Positions 22,041 to 34,200 of a stretch of DNA of 64,000 nucleotides are shown one piece after another; positions within the stretch are counted from its first letter, which is position 1; every line of letters starts with the position of its first letter. Source of the stretch: Pycnopodia helianthoides (lineage: Eukaryota; Echinodermata; Asteroidea; Forcipulatida; Asteriidae); contig CM063244.1 in the NCBI GenBank assembly GCA_032158295.1, positions 2,093,148-2,157,147 of the forward strand. Direction: 5' to 3'. The position numbers were made by a program, and so were the translations under genes. The notes below the pieces were generated by a model. The model did no database searches. It saw nothing but the letters and a program-made list of their open reading frames with translations, and was not told where the DNA came from.

Positions 22041-23088
22041 TCAAGGCAGGTGTTTTTGATATAAGGAGTTTATAGAATGAAAACATTGACTTTTTAAAGG
22101 AACAGCTGTTGTAAATAACTTTTTAAGATAGCGTGTTGTTTTTTAAGTCCGTGTAATTGTTTGCGAGAGAGAAAAAAGTGGAAATAATGATGGAATCTTG
22201 ATCGCTCGCTCTTTTCAGAGCCAACTTTCCGCCCAAAAGAGATTTACACATGTTTGTATAGTACTGCAGGTTGGTGATGGGATTGTACCTTTGATGATAC
22301 AAGCATGGAATTTGGCACACGGTCAGAGTATGCCATGAGAAATAACAAGCAATGGCAGCCGTTTTTAACATTTTGAAAATTGCTTGTTATTTTACCTAGA
22401 TGTTTTTTTCAAAGGACAAATCTTTTTTGTGTAGAACAGGGAGGAGAAATTTCAGACTTTCATCTGAATTCAGATTTGTTTATGTCTGCCTGGTGAAAAA
22501 AAAAAAAACAGCTGTAATTTTCTTGAGATAAATAAATCCTGCTCTTTGATCTACTTCTCTAGCACTGGGAGTTCCCAGAAGCTCCTTGAAGACTATAAAT
22601 CGGGGGGTTACTAAAAGTTGGAAATGTCATCATTTCAACCTACCTAACTTTTATATCCCAGTTTCAGCCCTTTTTTGTCAGCAGCGACTCTCATTCCTGG
22701 TGAAATGAATTCATCCAAAAATACTTCGCCATTTCTGTTTTACTCCAAGTGTACTTCAGGAAAAAGTTTACACCATTCTTTAGTTATTCTCAGATTATTT
22801 TGTTGATGAGATTCGTTATGGGATAAAATGAGTAGAAGGAATTTTTCTACTTCTTAATTTGTTGCTTCAACCCTCCTACTTTCTAAACAGTTTGTCGGCA
22901 AGTTGACCAGCCAGTTGGAACCATTATACTGTAGGGGTTTCATTGTTTCTTTTACTGTCAAGTTTATAAACTTGAATGTTTCTCCCCGTTGATTCTAAAT
23001 TTGACATATTAACAGTTTATTTCCCCCATGAGCTCTTTAGAAGGAAAAGGCTGTGGTAGAGGATTCTGTGTAGATGCATTTTTCATCT

Positions 23089-23275
23089 GGGCCCAATTTC
23101 ATAGAGCTGCTTAATCAGAAATTAGTGCTTAACAATTATCTGTTAAGCAGAAATGAGCAGGATACCAGTCACAAATTGTACACGTGACATGGTTTTTTGT
23201 TATTTGGCTGGTAGGCATAATTTTGTTGTGCTTAGCTACTTTTTGTGCTGAAGCAGCTCTATGAAATTGGGCCCT
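23089..23275. mobile_element. GGGCCCAATTTCATAGAGCT MITE, complete copy
   Basis: Both ends are intact (GGGCCCAATTTCATAGAGCT and AGCTCTATGAAATTGGGCCC). The best copy in the window for defining this family. Confidence 0.9.
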
Positions 23276-24136
23276 GTTATTCAAACTTGATGGATGATAT
23301 TGAATGGTAAAACAGTAGGAGGGTTGTCTCAACTATTATTTAGTTTGATGGAATATTCCCCTTAGGGTAGCTTTTCTATTACAAGATGTGAAATAAACCA
23401 ATGTACAAAGAAAAAATCTTGTTTTACAATTTTTTATTTTTATTTACAGAATTTAAACAGCATGTTTTTCAGATGCACGTGTCCGTTAATTCTGTAAAAT
23501 AAGTTTCTTTTACAGTCAAGTTTATAAAATAGAATGTTTCTTTCCTTTGCTTCTAAATTTTACAAAACAGTATTTTCCCCAATGAGCTAGTTGATAGCTT
23601 TTGATTTAAAAACACATCTTCCTTTTAAAAAAAGTGTTAGTGTAGTTATTCAAAAGGAAAATACCCCAAATATCCCTACACCAGAGCAGTTGCTAAACTA
23701 CACAAGCAAATATTCTCAGCAGCCACAGAAAAAAACATGAAATCCTACAACTACACTATCTTGTTGATTTTACAATTAATCCAAAGACAATCAAATACAA
23801 AAAGAAAGAAAATTGATTTCAGCCAGATCAGAAACATTTTTGGCTTTCATCAAAAGTTTATTTTGATTCCAATTTCACAGTAAAGGTATAAACCTCACAT
23901 TATTAACAGAACAAAAGAAAAGGACTTCAAGTTCCACTTGACAATTCAAATTGAAATTACAAACTTCTCCGATTGTTAAAAAGAAGGCAAGAAAAATGCC
24001 AAACAAAAATGAGTCTTCTTTAATGTGTAAGCAATTCCTAAAATATTCTTCTTAATTCTGTTGAGTAAATGTAGTGTGAGATAAGGTAGCAAGGTCAACT
24101 GACTGGTTGTTGTAGTTCCCTGGCAAATATGTTTTG

Positions 24137-24580
24137 AAGGTAGGGTCACAGATTGGCAACTACTCCAAAATTTATCGACCATAAAAAAGTCTTGGTTAGA
24201 AGCACTGCAGCTGTTGAAAGTATAAACTATTTTGAGAAAGGATTCCCTTCGAAGTAATATGGTTTGGATAGTTGTTCACCCCCAAAACGTTTGAATCTGA
24301 GAAACGGTTCATGCATGTTTCTCAAATTTCTGAGGGTTGGTGTCTGTTTGCGAATGATGTGGCCAGAGATGCGGTCGGTACCCGCTGTCGCCTCGCCATA
24401 TGTGGATGGATTCGACGTTCATATGAAAGTACAGTGAATGTTTTTTTGCTGTTTTTCTCGGCAAGTAGACCCTGCATTCAGCTGAAACTTTCCCATGTGA
24501 CTTTTACGGTTCCTTTTTTAAAATAATTTTGCCTGTAAATCAGCATTACGTTGACAAAAACCAATCTATGACCCCCTAAG
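24137..24580. mobile_element. MITE with GGTAGGGTCATAGATTGGT-type ends
   Basis: The left end GTAGGGTCACAGATTGGCAA and right end ACCAATCTATGACCCC are inverted copies. The interior CAGAGATGCGGTCGGTACCC and GCATTCAGCTGAAACTTTCC blocks recur at 28800-29020, 40430-40720 (reverse) and 43008-43240 (half). Confidence 0.75.
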
Positions 24581-25019
24581 TTTAAGAAAACAGTAATATA
24601 AAACTAATGAACTTGGGTGAACATAACTCATTGTCAGGCCTGATACTTCACGGCAATTGCCTCCATTACCCCAAGTCATTGCCTTGTTGCCCCTTAAATG
24701 TTGCAATAGAAATGTACAACTTCCCTTTACCAAGGAGAAAACGCCCTGGTGCCCTTTCCCTAAAAAAAAAGCAAGCATCAGAACTGCATTGTGTTTGGTT
24801 TTTTTGCTTTTTGAAAGAGGGGAGGGGAGAGAACTAATCGTAATCTAATGACAATGATGCAATTATTACAATCCTGCCACAGGGCACCAAACTCCCTCTA
24901 TTTTCCCAGTTCTTGCATGGACCAGACCTTAAAAATATTTCATGAAAGATCGCTTGAAACTGAATTCCAGCAACTTCCCGTTTTTACTGCTGGTTGATTG
25001 ACCTTAGGGCAGACAAACA

Positions 25020-25170
25020 CTTCAATCTATTTTTTGGGTGAACATAGAAAAATTGACAAGAGTGGGATTTGAACCTGTGACCTCCGGATTAACATGCCGG
25101 CGCTCTACCAACTGAGCTATCAAGCCCTATGTTGGTGGTCTCCCTATTTTGTCAATATCTTTGATCGGGC
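25020..25170 (-). mobile_element. Type-2 tRNA-derived SINE, minus strand
   Basis: GGGATTTGAACCTGTGACCT, CCGGATTAACATGCCGGCGC, CTACCAACTGAGCTATCAAG read as B box, anticodon region and A box on the minus strand. Located just downstream of the RPN1 stop codon. Confidence 0.75.
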
Positions 25171-25273
25171 TGCCAGTCAGAAGCCACTTAATTTGTTGAA
25201 AAACTTGTAACCTTAATTTCACACTTATAGTTTGGGCATTTACGGGAAAAAAAAGGCCTCCAAATGAACTGCC

Positions 25274-28200
25274 CTAACGTAGAGTGGCGAGAATTGCATC
25301 CACTTTGGTGTTGATGTCATTACGTTTGGCCGTAAGAGTCTTGTCTACGTCTATGTACTGTTGCTTGGACAGTTTGCCGGCGACGACCTTCTCGGCGTTG
25401 TTCACGGCGGTCTGAGCGAAGTCCTTCAGGAGACCTCCATACTTCTGAAGCTCAACAACCTGACATGACGAGGAGAAACAGAAATGATCGTCAGATATTG
25501 GGGTCCATGTCTCGAACGAACGGAAGAATTAACATTTTATCTTTACACAAAATCAACGTATATTCACCCTTACAGGCTAGGTAGTTTGACTAGCGAGTGG
25601 CTCCACACCAAATTGTTTGGACTTGGATAAGATTGGAATGCCTGACCCTGTCAAGGTTTTAGCCAGGATTTGGTGCAAGAGTGTCCAAATTTGCCGGAAA
25701 TTTAAAAACTGTTTCCAAATTGTTCACTTACAACACAATTACATGTAAATGACGGATAAAACAGGGTGTCCAAATATAGAAGAAGGATTTGGGACTGTAT
25801 GGGGGTTAAGAACCAAACTGACTGCTATGGTCATGTGAAACTGATGATGACCCCGGACCTACCTTTTCAGTGACATCTGACCCCTCCTGCTTCAGGCTAG
25901 CCACAAGACCCAGCAGGACCTTGTCCATGGCGCGGTTCTCCGTGTCCAGCTTCTTCAAGGTGCTCTGGAACCCTGCGGACAAATGCGATCGGATAAAAAC
26001 GTTGCATATGCAGTTGTGACAAAGACAAACCTGCCCGGTGGTCCGACCCTCGGATACCAACTAAATCGTCGCTGTACCAACATGCTCCACACAGCCGTAA
26101 ATTCTGTGATTGGAGCGAAATCACGGTTGAAGTTGATCTATTTTCAAAATGCTGTCTCGTGTAGGAGTGGACATTACATGGATGAGACAATACAGACCTT
26201 TATCTGAAATCAGACGTCTTTATGTCGGCATGGCGACAACAAGAGCTATTTTCTTCCGATGAATAAAAATCCTGCTCTTTGATCCACTTTTCTAACTCTG
26301 AAGACATTGTTCCCAAAAGTTCTTTAAAATCTATAACTTCACGAGTTACCAAAAGGTGGGAAACAAAGGATCTTTGGTTCCAGACCTCTTTGTCAGCAAT
26401 GACTCTCACCACTGACTTTATCAAAAGTGGACCTGATTTGGGCACTCCCGATATACTTATGACTTAACTCCTACAGGATAGCACTGTAAATTTACAGCAA
26501 TCTAAATGATGGTAACTACCTTGGGAGTCTTTACTGGACTTGTACTTGTTGATGGCGTCATCATAGCTAGAGTACAGAGCTCTCTTCCTCTCTACCTGGT
26601 CAATAACAGTGTCCACCAGGCTAGCAATACGCATACGAGACTCACTCACTTCATCCTGTAGGAAAACACAAGGCAAGTCTGGTTTACAGCAATGAACAAC
26701 ATACGGACCTGGGGTCGATTTCACAAAACTCTTCCTAACTTAGGACTAGTCCTAGGCAATGCTAAGAGATAGGACTAGTCCTAAGTTAACTGGTCTTAAC
26801 TTCAGATAAGACTAGTCTTTCAGATAAGACTAGTCTTATCTCTTTGTGAAATCGGCCCCTGGACCCAATTTCATGGAGCTGCTTTAAAGCACAAAAAGTA
26901 GCTAAGCACAGCAACATTACGCTTACCAGATTAAGGTTACCAGCCAAAATACAACTTCTACTTCTACTTCTACTTTGACACTCGGCAAAGTCCCACGTTG
27001 GGATATCACGCCAAGATTACGGATGCGTGTGACTGATGAAACGTGACCCATGTAATATGTACCATTTTTGCCTGGTACCCTGCACATTTTTGTCAGGCAG
27101 AAATTTGTTTAGCAATTTGAGCCCAATTTTACAGAGCTGTTTAGCGGCTGATTTTGTGCTTACTGTGTGATTTCCATTTCATAGCGTCGTTAACCATAAC
27201 CGCTAAGCCTTGCTTGATCATAACCCCCGGAAGTGTGACTTTGAAATATATACAAATATATTGGATATTGTTATTAGTCCTGTGGTTGATCTATTCTGTG
27301 TCACAGACTACGCAGCGTGCGCTATCAAAAGACACATCAAATCATATAGCAACTGGTCCCATCTCATTCTTCTCTGATCTTGTGATATGTCTAAGTGTAT
27401 GCAGTTTAGGGTGACAGTGTAAAAACATGACTCTTTTGAAGTGTATTGCGTAAAAATACATGCATTTTGACATGGGCATACTAAGCACCCGACAAGCACC
27501 CTTCAAGCGTTCAAAAGTTTTTAACAAGCGTGCGCGCAAAGCAGTCACTTATGGCGAGCCTATCAGCATTGTATTTCAGTCAAGGGGGGTTAGTGACGAG
27601 AGGTATCGATACGGCGCGCTGCCCATGGTAGCGAGGGCTGGTCACATTCTCACCTTAGTGATGGAGAAGTCGAGTCGTACGATGATGATGACGGTGATGA
27701 AGAGGATGAAGAAAGCAAACACGACAAGGAGGGGTTCCTGGAGGAGGAGCACCTTGTTGAAGGTGTAGTGGAGCTGCAACCAATCAAATCAATTCAAATA
27801 TTAATCATCAATAAACCCCAGACAGTTCAGGCAGTCCTATTGGTTAAAAGCATAGTGTTAGCCAGAGGGGTGTCTGGTGTCTTTCGGACATCCTGTTTTA
27901 AATTTGGACAACCTGTTTTATCTGTCATTTACATGTAAATGCACACTTCGTTCTTCTGCTAAGACCCTTTCAACTATTCCTAGAACTTCCTCACCATATG
28001 GCGATCGTACCTTTTCTGCTTGTGCTCCTAAACTTTGGAGCACTTTACCTAATAACATTAGATGCTGTAGTTTTCTTCCATTGTTTAAAAGCTTGCTGAA
28101 AACTCATATATTTAACTCCACATACACTTAGCTTGTAACATGTCTTAGATTATTCATCTGTATAATTGTCTTTGTATTCTATATTTCTCTTTTGCTGCTT

Positions 28201-31200
28201 ATATGTTTTGTTTTTTGTTCTGCGCCTCGGAATAGGGTCTTGTACACTAGATAGATGGCGCATTATAAATGCATTATTATTATTATGATTATTATTATGT
28301 AAGTGAACAATTTTGGACGCCCAGTTTCTAAATTTCCAGCAAATTTGACCACCCCTTTACCAAATCCTGGCTAAAACCTTGTTTGAAAGGTGATCACATG
28401 GCAATATTTACCTGGTATTAAACGGCTGATAAAGACTAAGCTGGAGCTGTTTTAAAACCGGTTGGCTAAAGCGCGCTCATAGCCATAAGCGTGTTGGCGT
28501 GCAAGCTTACGCAGGGCTAATAACGCGTAATGCAATCAACACATACGGTTCTCAATGTAAAATCTGTCAGTACGCACGCGTACGCACCACTGATTTTAAT
28601 CAAATATATATTTTTATTACGACCAGGCTTTTTTGTGTGTCTTTTAACACGCACTTTAGTTACTACATGTGCCTAGCTGGTGCAGTTAACTGCATATTAT
28701 CAGTGTCAAATCACATCACAAACAAAAAACTGCATCAATGCAGAAGAGCACCCATGTTGCACGCCAATTGGAGTTTCAAATTTCTGTGGTGTCCGTTTCA
28801 GAATGCTGTGACCAGAGATGCTGTTGGTACCCGCATCACCTCACTAAAAAAACGTGGACGGGTTGGACATTCTTGATGAAAATACAGTGAAAGCTTTTTT
28901 GCCGTTTTCTCAACAAAATAGACACTGTATTCAGCTGAAACTTTCACAGACGACTTATACTGTTTCTTCATTAACAATTTGGCCTATAAATCAGCATTAA
29001 ATTGACAAAACCAATCTATGACCACTCCCTCTAACTCTAAAGACTTTACTTTAACTCGACTTCTTTCTAGACTTAAGACAAAAAAATGTCGGTGACGGAT
29101 AAAGGACTTACTTCGAAATCAGCAATGTGCTGCTCGACCAGGTTGGTCTTCTTAGCTACAATGACCGGGCGACCGATGGTATCCAGGTAGGTGTAGTGGA
29201 CCTCATCCGGCTTGCGCTCAATCTGAAACGACGTCTGAAGATCAATGTCCCTGAGGAAGAGAGGGTTCCGGTTAGCCGCACAATTGTCTTAGCTTGAACA
29301 GTTTTACATTTATATTTACATTTATTTATATTTATTTCTCTTCTCGGGCGGATAAAAAGTACAATAATAAGGGAATAACAGTGCGATGAGCCGGTCTTCA
29401 CTGTGAGGTAATGACCGGGCTGGTGGCTGGCCGCTGTTAATGGACCAAGCCGAAGGCGAGGTCCATTAACAGCGGCCAGCCACCAACCAAGGTCATTACC
29501 ACGCAGTGAAGACCGGCTCCTCGCACCGTTATTCCCATTAATAAATGCCTTATAACGAAAAAAATGTAAAAATCGTCAGAATTTGTGATTTTTCTTTCGC
29601 CGTTTAAAAAAAAAAATGTTCTACTCATGTTCAAGGGCCAATCCTTTGGCTGTTCAACTTTTGTGTGGTACCTAATCTCTTACACATAATTAACTGTTTA
29701 TACATATTTTCAAGAACCAGACCATGACTTTGCATTATGTTGGTTTCATGCGCGTACAAGCTACCCTAAATTGATACATTGTCTGTGCATTCACGCCTAC
29801 GCGTGGAATGTTTCCGCACGCGGCACCATTTGTCCTGCTCAAAAAAAAAAAAAAAAAATGCGCACAAAGAAATTAGTTGATTTGAAACCGGTAGTTTGCC
29901 GTGCAACAAGCACATAGTGCATGGGATTTTACACAACAATGTGCTTGTTAAGGGGCCATTTATTCGCTAGTTCACTTGGCCAGTCTTTATATCACATGTT
30001 AATACACCCCCACGTGACCAGTCTTTGACCAATCAGAGTGCATTAACTCTCCAAGGTGTTTATTAATGCACATTAGTAAAAACATTAAAAGATACAGCAA
30101 GGGCAATTAAAATACAGATGAAGGAAAGAGAAAAAGCTGGAGCACGAAGGATTGCCTATAAGAAACAAAGTTCCTGTCTACAGGCTCTCCTCTCCAGTTA
30201 TTTGCAACTTTCCTTAACTACATCAAAATGAACCCTGTGAAATAAAGGTTTGGCTTGTTTGTGAGCAGCAGAATTGTATTAGCTTGAACTGTTACTTTTT
30301 AACTTTCCTAATCTACATCATAATGAACCCTATGACATAAAAGGTTTGTGAGTTAATGGCTTGATGATATATTGATTTTTTTTTTTTTTCGTTCAGCCTT
30401 AAAAAATCATTACAATACATGTACAGTAGAATTGGAAAAACAATCGGACTAAGAATTACAAAAACAGAGGATTTTGTAAAAATACAAAAAACAAAAAACA
30501 GCCTAGGGATTGCCCAAAAGTGAACTAAATCACTATCTACAAGAGCAATCTCCGTAAGAAAAAGAAAAACATTAGAACATACAATAAAATATCAAAAACA
30601 CAAGATCATTACATACTCTAGATTGTAAAAACATTCTATTTTGGGTTGGTAATTTGCATGCCTGAAGTCAAAATTCGAAGTCCCTTTTAAGTTCCATTTG
30701 AGTCGTTTATTTGGGAAAACTGTGTAGAGAATTCTTTAACTCTAACCTGTTTAGTCCTAAACCCTCCAAATTCAGAAAAATTAGTGAATAGGATTTTGGA
30801 GAACTTGATAGGGTCAGGGTTCACAAAATGTTTTGTCTCTTCTTGAGAATCAGTGCTCACAATTTCCAGGGGATTTGAAAAATACAGTTGGAGCGTTAAG
30901 CAGGTAAATTGGTCATGAATTACACATGAAAAACACTGTCAGTTAAACACCTAACCTAAATGCAGTCAGGACACTAAACTATTATTTTAAAGACGGTCAT
31001 ATTTCATAACAGTAAAATTTTATTAACTTACTTGCAACCTTCAGGGAGGATTATTTTTACTTCAAGCTCATCAACGATCATGTCATCAAAGACATGGTCC
31101 AGAACTCGCATCTTTAAGACGTACTTGTCCCCTATGGAAGAAAAAAAACCAAAACCCAACCATATTTTCAGTAACGACAAGATCAACTTCCAGACATTTT

Positions 31201-34200
31201 GAAATGGAAAGTGTTTAAGAGAGAGAATACAATCGGCAACATTTTGAGAAATTAATCACACAATGTTATTGTTAAATAAACATAATCAGATCTGGCAATA
31301 TATTTTAAGGCAACAAACCTAACTTTCTGACGAATTATGAAAGTATGTTACAAAAGTATGGTACAATCCACAGAAAACACGGTTGGAAATCAAACCAACT
31401 AACTCCATAACGGTAGAGCATACGTCTTAACCACATGAGCTCTAAACTTTGAAAGGGCCTATTAAAAAGACAACTCACTCCAAGTTATAACAGCATCAAC
31501 CAAGGGTAACATTTAATCAAGTGTTCAATACCAACCAGTTTGCTTTTGGATTAAAAAACACTTTCTCCATATCCTGTACTATTTTTCAGTTAAAGAGCAA
31601 CGTTTTTCCCCCATTAGTATTTTGTTTTGTTCAATAAAACTTAGTTTGAACACCAATACAAAGACGTTTTCTTTTTAAAGGCTCGTATTTTTTTTACAGT
31701 CGTGTTTCTGAAACACAATCAGATTGTTGGAAAGCTGTTATGCAACGGCCGATCATCGGCCCACATCCGGCATGAACAGACAGCATCCTGTAGAGGGATG
31801 AAAGGCCCCGATGACAATACAGTATAAAACGTCTTTACAAAATCTTGGCCGGTAGCCTGTCGCTGTGTTTCTACATAAGAATTGTACATGTTATTGCGCA
31901 CTGCAAAGCAAACTGGTTAAAAATGCATGAAGTAAATCATTACAAACGTACCCTTTTAGGCAGAACTGATGGTTTCAGCTATACACACTTCTACTAACCT
32001 CATCATCAACCAAAACTTACCAGAGTTGTAGAGATTCTCATAGCTGGGAAGATTGTACCCGATGAGGTAGTGGGTCTTCCATCCTCCGAACAGGGGGAAC
32101 CTAGGCCGGAGTTCCAGCTCCACATGGTCGTCGTGCTCCAGCAGGTTGCTGGTGGAGATGTTGCCGATCTCGTCACGGTAGTAAACATCTTTGGCGGAGG
32201 CAGGCAAGAAGGTCTGCAGGATAGAGATACAGGTTTTAAAAATCAATACAGAACTTTTTTTTTAAATTCTGGATTGATTCCAGGTCCCAAATTCATAGAG
32301 CTGCTGCTTAAGCAGAGAATAATGCTTAGCGACTTCCTGCTGAGCACAAATAAGCGGGACACCAGTCACAGATTGTACATATGACATTGTACTTTCTGGT
32401 AAGCACAATTTTGTTTTGCTTAGCTACTTTTTGTGCTTAAGCAGCTATATGAGGTCCCAATTTTATAAAGCTGCTTAAGCAGAGAATATTGCTTAACAAT
32501 TGACTGCTAAGCAGATATGAGCAGGATACCAGTCATAAATTGTACACAAGACATGGTAGTTTGGCTGGTAACCTTAATCTGGTAAGCATAATTTTGTTGT
32601 GCCTAAAATAGCAGAACATGGGCAGACCATAGCGCATGTGAGTAAGTGCAAGGGATCAACACTTGCCCTTTGCAAAACAAAAATTGCCTTGCCCTCTCAA
32701 AGATAAATTACAGGCCTGATCAAGCCTAATATCTCTGTCAAAAACTAACATTCAAATTTCACTTCACTTTCCACCAATCAAAAATTGGTCGTATTCAAAC
32801 CTTTTGGGGACCAGTTTGGTCCCATGTACATTGCTTTAACGTGTAAATGAAACAAACTCACACATGTTAACGGGTCCCAATGTTCAAATGCGCAGTCTAT
32901 TTTCTGAGAATGTAAAAGCAAAAATCCCATCCATCTGACTCACCTTGTAAGATTTAATTGACGAGTACCCGTCCTGCGTCCTCTGGTAATCGTAGCGAGA
33001 GAAGGATCCCTTGAGCTTGGCCCCGGAGTGGTAAACATCGTAGGTCTCCTCCACTGCGATGTTACCCCAGTGGGAAACCTCAATGAGACGGGTCATGCTG
33101 GTCACCACCAGGAACTGGTTGTTGTTCTCGTAGTGGATCCGGATTTTCTCCTGCAGAGGCAAAAACAGAACAGACATTCAGAATAAATCCAAGGCTTGAA
33201 TTTGGGGGAAAAACCCTTTTTTAAGACCATAGGGCTTGTCGCTCAATTTTTGTTACCGAACTAAAACTGTTTTGGTAAAAGACCAGAACCAAAATGAGAA
33301 AAACTGTGAGCACCGGACTCAAGCTCTGGTGTTTCTGATCAGCAGTGTGGGTTTGACTCCCGGAGGAGGCACTTGTGTCCTTGTGTCCTTGAGCGAGATA
33401 CTTTACTATCATTGCTTTGCCCTTCGGTGGCTCCCGGAGGAGGCACTTGTGTCCTTGTGTCCTTGAGCGAGATACTTTACTATCATTGCTTTGCCCTTCG
33501 GTGGCTCCCGGAGGAGGCACTTGTGTCCTTGTGTCCTTGAGCGAGATACTTTACTATCATTGCTTTGCCCTTCGGTGGCTCCCGGAGGAGGCACTTGTGT
33601 CCTTGTGTCCTTGAGCGAGATACTTTACTATCATTGCTTTGCCCTTCGGTGGCTCCCGGAGGAGGCACTTGTGTCCTTGTGTCCTTGAGCGAGATACTTT
33701 ACTATCATTGCTTTGCCCTTCGGTGGCTCCCGGAGGAGGCACTTGTGTCCTTGTGTCCTTGAGCGAGATACTTTACTATCATTGCTTTGCCCTTCGGTGG
33801 CTCCCGGAGGAGGCACTTGTGTCCTTGTGTCCTTGAGCGAGATACTTTACTATCATTGCTTTGCCCTTCGGTGGCTCCCGGAGGAGGCACTTGTGTCCTT
33901 GAGCGAGATACTTTACTATCATTGCTTTGCCCTTCGGTGGCTCCCGGAGGAGGCACTTGTGTCCTTGTGTCCTTGAGCGAGATACTTTACTATCATTGCT
34001 TTGCCCTTCGGTGGCTCCCGGAGGAGGCACTTGTGTCCTTGTGTCCTTGAGCGAGATACTTTACTATCATTGCTTTGCCCTTCGGTGGCTCCCGGAGGAG
34101 GCACTTGTGTCCTTGTGTCCTTGAGCGAGATACTTTACTATCATTGCTCTGCCCTTCGGTGGCTCCCGGAGGAGGCACTTGTGTCCTTGTGTCCTTGAGC

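Larger units (their letters stand above)
20577..25273. other. LSM8 3' region and convergent intergenic gap to RPN1
   Basis: No coding exon is visible. It contains two tRNA-SINE copies (20852, 25020), a MITE (23089-23275), an inverted-repeat element (24137-24580) and AT-rich sequence. Overlapping AATAAA hexamers at about 21863-21873, followed by T/GT-rich sequence, are a possible LSM8 poly(A) site; the 3' UTR would then be about 1.3 kb. Confidence 0.5.
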
